Positions 56,701-64,000 of a stretch of DNA of 64,000 nucleotides are shown one piece after another (position 1 is the first letter of the stretch; the number at the start of each line of letters is the position of its first letter). Under the pieces are notes generated by a model, which did no database searches, was not told where the DNA came from, and worked only from the letters and a program-made list of their open reading frames with translations. The position numbers and the translations under genes are program-made. This DNA is from Asterias rubens (taxonomy: Eukaryota > Echinodermata > Asteroidea > Forcipulatida > Asteriidae): the NCBI RefSeq assembly GCF_902459465.1, contig NC_047066.1, forward strand, positions 2,046,001-2,110,000, read 5' to 3'.

Positions 56701-59700
56701 CTACAACGCCTTCAGCTGTCTCTAAAGACAGACCTGTGCCTGACACTGGATTCTGGGCAGGAATATCCTTCATTAGAATGCCTTCTTCGGAGTAGGAGTC
56801 CGCATCGATGGGATCTGTGGAAGAGTCGATCAAGATGGGTTTGATTAAAGACACTGGACACTAATGGAAATTGTCAAAAAACAATCTTCTCACTTGGTGT
56901 ATCTCAACATATGTATAAAATAACAATACTGTGAAAATTTGAGCTCCATTGGTCGTCGAAGTTGCGAGATAATAATGAAAGAAAAAACACCCTTGTCACA
57001 CGAAGTTGTGTGCGTTTAGATTCTAAATCCGATTCTAAATCTGAGGTCTCGAAATCAAATTCGTGGAAAATAACTTCTTTCTCGAAAACTATGTCACTTC
57101 AGGTGGAGCTGTTTCTCACAATGTTTTATACTATCAACCTCTCCCCATTACTCGACACTAATTAAGGCTTTATGCTAATAATTATTTTGAGTAATTACCA
57201 ATATTGTCCACTGCCTCAATTGCTCTTACCGATACCAACATTCATCATTTTTTTTTTTTTTTTTTTTTTTTTTTTCTTGAACAATTAAAAACGAAGATCC
57301 TCTGGGACCAATTGATAAGGGTTAATATAGTCTGCTCTGCTTAAAGGCAGTGTATTTGGTAAATGTAAAAAACCAGTATTCAAACAGATGCATAAATTAA
57401 CCACCCTGTGAAAAATTTGGTCATCAAAGCTGCAAGAAAACAAATGAAAAAACCCAAAACATGATGCATAGAGTTGTGTGCTTTCAGATGCCTGAAAACG
57501 GCTTCATGCCTGAAACCCTTCTCAGATCCAAATGTTTTGGTGAAAAATTACCTCTTTCTCTAAAACTACACTACTTCAAAGGGGTCGTTTCTTGCAATGA
57601 TTTATAATATCAACAGCTCTACAAAGTGAGTTTTTATGGTCATTAACTTGTGGAGTAATCACCAAAAGTATACCGAGCCTTTAATGTTTGCTTATACTGA
57701 AAAGAAAAAACAAAATAAAGTCGACTACAAATAAATGTTTGTGCTGTAAAGTCGGTCAAGTCATGCCGACACCAACGACCCGACATATCATATAGATGGA
57801 TTGCACATGACGTCATTGACCACCATTGTTGATGAAACAAACCTGTGTGAAAGGCTATCATTGGCTGAGAGTTGTATGCAGCATGTAAACTTTTACATTG
57901 CTAATCGCAAATATAGCGGTTGTTAACGTTATGTGCAATCCATCTATTGTCATTTTCTTTAAAATCGACTATTCCTACCTGAATCATCATTTGCAACAGA
58001 TAAATCCTCAAACTGCTGGGTGTGTCTTTTCACATCTCCCACCTTCCAGGTGCTTCCCTCTTCAGGATAAGCAGAATCAACGACCTCTGAGTCTCCAACC
58101 ATCTCTTCTGTCTTCATCCTCTCCTCACTCCCCTCCGCATCCTTGTCAACATCTTCCTCACTTTGCTCCACTCTGATGTGTTTATTCTGTCTGGGGTCAT
58201 CCTCAAATTTCCTCTTGATATTTTTACCACTGCTTTCTCGAATGATGACGACCATTTCTTTTTCGTCAGGGAGAGTGTCTTCCTGCGGAATTTTTCGAAT
58301 CTCAGCTTCTTTCTTTTGATCAGATTCCTCAAGTTGCTCTTGAGTTGAGAGTTGCTCGAATCCATCTGCTTGTCTCTTAACGATGCCTGGTTCTAAAGGA
58401 ATATCTTCCCCGAAGAAAGTTCTAAGGAAGGGTTCCTTTCGTGGGCTTTCATCGCTGTCATCGGACAATGATTGAGCTTGAGATGCACCATCGACAACTT
58501 TTGAAGAAGGAGAACACAGACCCAACTCTTCTTTGGTTTCTAAGACCATTGAGTGCCTGGAAGAAACTGGGGAAGACTTCTGCAGCTGGAATTTGGTTTG
58601 CTGATCTGGAGGCGGGCTTGAACATTCAAAGTTCCAGCTTCTCCTCTTGTCTGCTAACGGTGACTGCTTCTCGCCCATGTCTTCCAGATCTTTTGTTGGA
58701 CTTTTCTGGGAGAGGAGTTGTTCTGTGATCTTCTTGATCCTTCCTATTTCAAGAGCTTGAAGAGTTGGACTGGCGGCGGGCATTTCTTGTAGAAGGCAGG
58801 AAGCGGAAGGAAGTGGTATTTTGATTGTTGCTGTGTTGGGTTTCAAGAGGTCTTGAGATTCGGCAAGTTTTGGCTGATCGATAAGTACAAGCTCACTCCT
58901 CTCACTGGTAGTACTTTCTTTGGTGGATTGCGTAATGGTATCTGGGGAAACCTTTCCTGATCTTGTCAACGGAGGGCTCCCTTTCTCAGCAGCTTTAGCT
59001 TTGAGTCTGTCCTCAATGTCCTGTTTTTGTTTCTGAACAGTCCCTGAACTAACCGGTACTTCTTCTTCCATAATCGCACTCTCTGCAGTACTGGTGCATT
59101 CCTCAACTTCCGCTTCAGGGGCTACTTGTTGATTCTCAAATGAGTTGACTCTGAGCTTGACCGTACCTTCCACTGGAGGGATATCATTGATTAACTGGGG
59201 CTCTATCGTAGCACTGTTGTTGTTTGTATTCAGACCTGATTCAGAGTTTGTGCTACTCTCACAAGGTGCTGAGGACTCCTTACTGTTTACATTGTCTCCC
59301 TCGATCGGGGTACTTGTCATTTCAGGTATACCCTCTTTGAAACCACTTGGTGATTCTCCAACAAGCAGCGTGGCACCTCCTATCTCTAGCTCCGGTGGTA
59401 CCAAACTGGGTTGAGTGACGCTCAGACTCTCCGAAAGCCTGGAAGGCTCACTTAGGTTCGCCTGAGTGAAGAGTTGCTGATCAGAAGGCAAGCTCTGTGT
59501 TGGGCTTGATGGACTGAGTATTTCAGGTACGACAATCTGAATCTCTTTGCAGTCATCAGCATCTGAACTATCCATCCTCATAAAATCAATTTCGATGTGG
59601 GTGCTTGGCTTATCATGAGGGAAGTAAGCGTCTGCGACAGAGTCCTTGGGGGACCAGGAGCGCCTTCTTGCAGGGCCAAGATGCAGCCCAAGACCTGGCG

Positions 59701-62700
59701 ATAGTACAGGTGCTTCTTGGGTGTGGCCTTGCTGGACTGATGCTGTGATGTTAGGAAGGTCACACAAGTCTTCTTTGCTGGAAGCTGATTCGATGGTCTC
59801 TTGGCTGCACTCTGTTGAACTGCTGAGGGCGCTTTCTGATTTGCTTCGCCAAAGCTTGTTGTGTCTCTGCCGACTGTAAGTGATAACAAACAGAATTGCT
59901 TTGTTAGAGATTTTCAAAAATAGATATACCTCTCAAACTTTCAAGTGAAAACTTAAGTCATTTCTGTCATTGAAAAATTATTGTAATAAATAGGTTTACA
60001 TTACCAAAGCCATGAATACCGACAAATAGACCCTTACTATGCTCTTGTTAAACTGGGCTTAACTGGAACCAGTTAAAAACCAGTTAATAAACTAGGTAAA
60101 CACAATGAAAGTTAGGTGGTTTATTATGGAATTTTGACAAAAACAGTTGGTCATTCAACATAGTTAACCTAGTTGTACACAGTTCAAGCTAATTGTTTTT
60201 TTTTAAATGGAATTTGGACACTATCCAGTTAAACCAGTTGACCCAGTTAACTGGGTTCAACTTAGAATTGGTGCAAGATGTCCTTGGCATTTTTTTCTTT
60301 GCTACCTAGCGACTATTGAACATCAATGCACATACAGTGTACAGCGCACTGCAGCGGTTCACCGTTAGCGGGCGCGGCTCACGGCGCTACAATCCATCAC
60401 AAAAGAAGAAGTGGCCATGAACATGGATTCAATAATGTGTATAGTGCGCCCTCTATTGGTGAAGCAGGACAGAGCCGAATCTATGACCAATTGGTCAGGA
60501 AAAAGAAAAACGCTAAGAAAACCAAGACTAGGTTCAACTGGAATTTTGACTTGGGTTATTTGACAGAATTGATTACCTTGCGTCAAGCATGCCTTCGTAG
60601 ACTTGAAGCTGTTTGATGAAGCCCTCATTCGGATTGACACATCTCCGTTTGCTTCGGACATAGTTTCTAGCCTTCTCTAAGGGCCAGTTGTATTCTTTCA
60701 TTGCGTAAGCAATCACCTGAAACAAGAAGGAAATCCAGAATGGAGATAAGTCCCAAACACCTAATATAAGATTACCCTAGAGTTATATATTCCAAAGAGC
60801 TTCTGGGAACAGCCGTCGATTTCACCAAACTCTTCCTAACTTAGGATTAATCTCAGGACTCATGACAAGTTAAATTCCCTATCCATAGTCGTTAGGACGC
60901 ATTGAACCCATCCTAAGTTAGGTCCTAGCTCGAGATAGGATTAATCCTAGCGTTTCGTGAAATCGACTGCAGTATCCTCAGTGCTAGATAAGTAGATTCA
61001 ACGAATGACTTATTAAATTTGAAAAAAATACAGCAGTTTTGAGTATCAGGTAGAGTTTAAAAAGTCTAAATTCAGATAAAAGTCGGAAATATCCAAAGAG
61101 TTATGTAATAGAACCATGCGATAAGGCCAGACAGGAAGCATATTTCGTCATTGAGAAAATGGTGTAACAAAGGTCACACACCAGTTCAGACAACCAACAT
61201 TTTGTCGGGAAGTTTGTATGTACTTTAGCCACAGGGATTCGCAACCATGGTGGGCAATGGCGGTTATGTGTAAATAATGAGAGTGCTCTCTCTTGTTAGT
61301 TCTATTATAAATGTAACTCTATGGCAATACATTATCCCAGTAAAGTAGACATAACAATGGATTAACAGACATGAATAAAAAAAAAAAACAAGAAAAAAAA
61401 ACTCACCGTAGCTGCTGATCTACTTATTCCCATCTTGCAATGAACTAAGGCCTTGGAACCAGTCTCTCTGATGAGAGATAGAATGGAGAGAAATAAATAC
61501 CAGTTCAGCATTGGGCATTGTTTATGTATGGGGCAAACCTTTACCCTTAGAATGGAGAGAAATAAATACCATTTCAGCATTGGGCATTGTTTATGTATGG
61601 GGCAAACCCAATATAATGAATAGAAATAAATACCAGTTCAGCATTGGGCATTGTTTATGTATGGGGAAAACCCAATATAATGAATAAATATAAATACCAG
61701 TTCAGCATTGGGCATTGTTTATGTATGGGAAAAACCCAATATAATGAATAGAAATAAATACCAGTTCAGCATTGGGCATTGTTTATGTATGGGGCAAACC
61801 TTTACCCTTAGATTGAATAGAAATAAATACCAGTTCGGCATTGGGCATTGTTTATGTATGGGGCAAACATTTACCCTTAGATTGAATAGAAATAAATACC
61901 AGTTCAGCATTGGGCATTGTTTATGTATGGGGCAAACCTTTACCCTTAGATTGAATAGAAGTAAATACCAGTTCGGCATTGGGCATTGTTTATGTATGGG
62001 GCAAACCTTTACCCTTAGATTGAATAGAAATAAATACCAGTTCAGCATTGGGCATTGTTTATGTATGGGGCAAACCTTTACCCTTAGATTGAATAGAAAT
62101 AAATACCAGTTCAGCATTGGGCATTGTTTATGTATGGGGCAAACCTTTACCCTTAGATTGAATAGAAATAAATACCAGTTCAGCATTGGGCATTGTGCAT
62201 GTAATGGGCAAACCATTTATAAACCTGTTGAAGGGAAATTCCATGGGTTAGCAGGGAATTTTTGGCCTGTGGGCATGCATACTCCATGTTACTAGTATTC
62301 TTTGCTAACACGGCTAGCGCAGAAATTTGGCGCTTACACAGTAAGCAGATAATGGTGATCTAAGAGGAATTTGGGGGTAAGCAGAGCCATGAAACTAGGC
62401 CAGGTGAATTGGGTCAATACAGAGACATAAAGAAAAGTTGTAGTTAAGGCAGTGGACACTATTGGTAATTACTCAAAATAATTATTAGCATAAAACCTTA
62501 CTTGGTAACAAGTAATGGGGAGTGGTTGGTAGTACAAAACATTGTGAGAAACAACTACCTCTGAAGTGGAGTAGTTTTCGAGAAAGAAGTATTTTTCCAC
62601 AAATTTGATTTTGAGACCTCATGTTTAGAATTTGAGGTCCTGAAATCAAGCATCTGAAAGCACACAACTTCATATGACAAGGGCGTTTTTTTCTTTCGTA

Positions 62701-63032
62701 GTTATCTCGCAACTCCAACAACCAATCAAGCTCAAATTTTCACAGTTTTGTTATTTTATGCACATGTTGAGATACAGCAAGTGAAAAGACTGGTCTTTGA
62801 CACTTACAAATAGTGTCCAGTGTCTTTAAGACTTGGACATGTCTTTCTGCAATTCTTAGATTAATTGCCCACAAGAATTACTTACTTTGCCTTGGAGAGG
62901 AATTTATAAGTTTCATCCCAGTATTTCAGCAACTCCGAGCTTTCAATGTCATACAAGCGAACATTGTGATAAACGAAGCGATTGGGGTAGAAGTTATCAA
63001 TCTCCATGGTGATATTCAAGATGTATCCAACG
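53122..63032 (-). CDS. SSH: Slingshot protein phosphatase (cofilin phosphatase), six 3' exons
   Basis: Six exons on the minus strand join in phase: 62886-63032, 61407-61467, 60577-60716, 57979-59873, 56659-56814 and 53122-53780. The first three give the second half of the dual-specificity phosphatase domain: VGYILNITMEIDNFYP, KALVHCKMGISRSAATVIAY (catalytic Cys in HCxxGxSRS) and ARNYVRSKRRC...QVYEGMLDA. The next begins SRQRHNKLWRSKSES, the motif that directly follows the catalytic domain in Slingshot proteins. Slingshot removes the inhibitory phosphate from cofilin and so promotes actin turnover. The remaining ~880 residues are Ser/Glu/Pro-rich and poorly conserved, as is usual in this family. 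The N-terminal domains, including DEK-C and the start of the catalytic domain, lie beyond the right edge. Which vertebrate paralogue it matches cannot be said. Confidence 0.92.
53941..54105. repeat. Foldback element in Slingshot intron
   Basis: The arms 'taactaagagaggtttgcgg...taacaccatgtgaat' and 'attcacatggtgttaccgca...aacctctcttagtta' are near-perfect 36-bp inverted repeats around a ~95-bp loop. A diverged relative is at about 1490-1540 ('tggtttgtggtgacaccatg'). Confidence 0.8.
55650..55910 (-). repeat. tRNA-like repeat (family R2) in Slingshot intron
   Basis: It has the same order as the left part of the 38230 block: 'ggggttgaacaaag', 'tttgaacccgtgtcctccgg', 'gagccatctggctcta', 'tgtaactgccgtacagccag' and 'ggggatcaccttaagggga'. 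Confidence 0.6.
56659..56814 (-). CDS. SSH: Slingshot, penultimate visible exon
   Basis: Acceptor gactcttccacag, donor gtgagt. It encodes DPIDADSYSEEGILMKDIPA... to EALDLSS, acidic and low complexity. The family-1 MITE starts only about 35 bp upstream of its acceptor. Confidence 0.82.
56849..57217 (+). mobile_element. TTAA-flanked MITE (family 1) beside a Slingshot splice acceptor
   Basis: Complete copy from 'agacactggacactaatgga' to 'accaatattgtccactgcc'; the right TTAA is altered to TCAA. Its left end is about 35 bp from the exon 56659-56814 acceptor, so the likely branch-point region of that intron lies in or next to the element. Confidence 0.82.
57248..57275 (+). repeat. Poly-T run (28 bases)
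   Basis: Uninterrupted thymine run between two MITE copies. It could be the tail of a reversed retroelement, but nothing recognisable adjoins it. Confidence 0.7.
57345..57680 (+). mobile_element. Diverged family-1 MITE
   Basis: Starts at TTAA 'aaggcagtgtatttggtaaa' and ends 'accgagcctttaa'. It keeps 'gttgtgtgctttcagatgcc', 'ctacttcaaaggggtcgttt' and 'atatcaacagctct'. Much older than the other copies. Confidence 0.6.
57979..59873 (-). CDS. SSH: Slingshot, large exon after the phosphatase domain
   Basis: An 1895-bp exon (acceptor gtcggcag preceded by ttacag, donor gtagga). It begins SRQRHNKLWRSKSESALSSS, the conserved post-catalytic motif, and continues with ~600 residues rich in Ser, Glu and Pro, with SP and RSxS sites. 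A basic cluster (KNIKRKFED) occurs near its end. The absence of cysteines and of a fold-like pattern suggests it is mostly disordered. Confidence 0.9.
60577..60716 (-). CDS. SSH: Slingshot, phosphatase-domain exon
   Basis: Acceptor ttgtttcag, donor gtaatc. It encodes VIAYAMKEYNWPLEKARNYV... QLQVYEGMLDA, the C-terminal helices of the dual-specificity phosphatase fold. Confidence 0.92.
60808..60972. repeat. Palindromic 'cctaacttagga' element
   Basis: The left end 'ccgtcgatttcaccaaactc' and right end 'gtttcgtgaaatcgactgc' are inverted, with internal 'cctaacttaggattaatctc' and 'gagataggattaatcctagc'. It lies about 90 bp upstream of exon 60577-60716. Confidence 0.72.
61407..61467 (-). CDS. SSH: Slingshot, catalytic-loop exon
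   Basis: A 61-bp exon with acceptor tctctcatcag and donor gtgagt. It encodes ETGSKALVHCKMGISRSAAT, which carries the P-loop cysteine and arginine. Phase fits both neighbours. Its intron upstream is packed with a minisatellite. Confidence 0.92.
61487..62215. repeat. Intronic minisatellite, 11 units of ~65-69 bp
   Basis: The phrase 'cagcattgggcattg' (one or two variants) occurs eleven times. Most units are 69 bp and end 'ggggcaaacctttaccctta'; a few near the left end have the variant 'cccaatataatgaata' and are slightly shorter. The 69-bp period leaves both strands open as long repetitive frames, which are artefacts. The array abuts the 3' splice site of the catalytic-loop exon. Confidence 0.92.
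62448..62826 (-). mobile_element. TTAA-flanked MITE (family 1), reversed
   Basis: Complete copy from 'ggcagtggacactattggta' to 'caaatagtgtccagtgtc', with TTAA on both sides (gtagTTAAgg, gtctTTAAga). It lies in the intron about 60 bp downstream of exon 62886-63032. Confidence 0.87.
62886..63032 (-). CDS. SSH: Slingshot, first visible exon (phosphatase domain)
   Basis: Acceptor tttctttag, donor gtaagt. It encodes VGYILNITMEIDNFYPNRFV... to DETYKFLSKA, corresponding to the central sheet and the segment before the P-loop in Slingshot. It starts mid-codon, so earlier exons are beyond 64000 or unrecognised. Confidence 0.9.
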
Positions 63033-63481
63033 CTAAAGAAAGTAAAATGAGCGTTAACACAAAATAAGTTATGCAAGTAGAAAGGAAACAGTGTCCATAT
63101 CAAGATAAATTTTGTGTATCATGTACAAAAATTTGGTTAGCCAGATATTCTTGAGATTTGTTTAAAAAACATGTAGGCCTAGAACTAAAATAGCCAAATC
63201 CAACTGGACACTTCCAGACTCTAGGTGGCAGCAGACATACACATAATTTGTCTTTTGTGTACAGACAACCTGCAGCTCTGAACAATGCAAGCAGAAATTT
63301 CCAGGAACAATAGTTTTACTTAAAAATTCTGCTGCAACCAGGCCTTCTTAAAGTCTCCAATTCAAATACGGAAATAATTGGTTCTACCACTCAGTCTCCC
63401 ATTCTAAATACTTAAATAACGTAAGCATTACATCTGTCATTTAAGTGTGAAAAAAAAGAGTCTAATTCTTAAAATTTAATT

Positions 63482-63715
63482 CAGGCTGAACAAAGAAAAT
63501 TTGACTAGAGTGGGACTTGAACCTGGTACCTCCTGATTAGCATGTCAGTGCTCAACCAAGTGTTGGCAGTCTCCTGTTTTCAGAGCGTCGGCACGTTAAT
63601 CCGGAAGTCGCAGGTTCAAGTCAGGCTCTGGAAAATGTTTTCTTTGTTCGACCGCAAATTATTCAAAATTTACCAAGTCAATTTCCCTTGTGGTTTTAAT
63701 TCTTAAAATATTATT
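63482..63715. repeat. tRNA-like foldback repeat (family R2) in Slingshot intron
   Basis: An inverted pair: 'aggctgaacaaagaaaattt...gtgggacttgaacctggtac' on the left, and 'aatccggaagtcgcaggttc...tttctttgttcgacc' on the right, followed by the shared 'aatttaccaagtcaatttcc'. Short and decayed. Confidence 0.6.
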
Positions 63716-64000
63716 CACTCATTCATTCTCTCATTCATTCAAAATAATAGTAATCAGCCTAAAGTTGATGAATAAAACAATTCAATTCAATAAAATAAAA
63801 CGATTCAATTCAATTCTATTCAATTACATGTAGGTTGGACTTCAGGAAAAATTACAATGTAAACAATCAACTTATAAGAAAAAGCTCAGATTTAAGAAGA
63901 CATGGAAAGGAAAATGGGAATAAAATAGAAATAGCAATTGGCATGAGGAATAGTACAAACGAGAATACAATTTCAGCAGAATTGAAACAAATCAAAAGTA

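Noticed and set aside
61708..62295. Long repetitive open frames on both strands (195 and 165 codons)
   Set aside because: They are produced by the 69-bp period of the intronic minisatellite, which is divisible by three. The repeat has no stops, and there is no coding signature.

Overview
This is an AT-rich stretch of an animal nuclear genome. It shows spliced genes with GT/AG introns, long introns, many small inverted-repeat transposons and tRNA-derived short repeats, and no prokaryotic gene structure. Gene content (a Slingshot phosphatase, a TMCO6-type ARM-repeat protein, a local family of immunoglobulin-domain receptors) and the style of the repeats suggest a marine invertebrate deuterostome. 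An echinoderm, perhaps a sea star, is my best guess, but that rests on impression rather than a search.

Layout. 1-6158: no gene seen, several MITE-like elements. 6159-7604 (minus): a single-exon three-Ig membrane protein with a tyrosine-bearing cytoplasmic tail (gene D). 12.2-27 kb (minus): two copies of a ~5.5 kb direct duplication, each with a single-exon Ig receptor gene (A at 16490-18961, seven Ig domains; B at 23620-25713, five). 27752-34175 (plus): seven 3' exons of a TMCO6-like gene. 37.37-37.53 kb: a decayed fragment of the Ig receptor family. 40019-42454 (plus): Ig receptor gene C, inverted relative to A and B, with three Ig domains and an 18-residue tandem-repeat stalk. 42.5-53.1 kb: no gene seen, dense in transposon remnants and a SINE. 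53122-63032 (minus): the six last coding exons of a Slingshot phosphatase gene whose 5' part lies beyond the window.

The Ig family is the most unusual content. The whole signal peptide, ectodomain, membrane span and tail is encoded without introns. A, B and C share Ig1-3 and a long acidic tail but differ in the middle: 7, 5 or 3 Ig domains, the extra ones added as an exact 579-bp two-Ig module. A and B have each lost the acidic tail by unrelated lesions (22-bp frameshift deletion; a CAA-to-TAA nonsense change), while C keeps it. The family looks like a recently and actively rearranging receptor cluster; an immune or allorecognition role is only an inference.

The non-coding DNA is largely built from repeat families: a TTAA-flanked MITE with about 11 copies, a second TTAA hairpin element, a palindromic 'cctaacttagga' element, two tRNA-like families, and several single inverted-repeat elements, often nested in one another.
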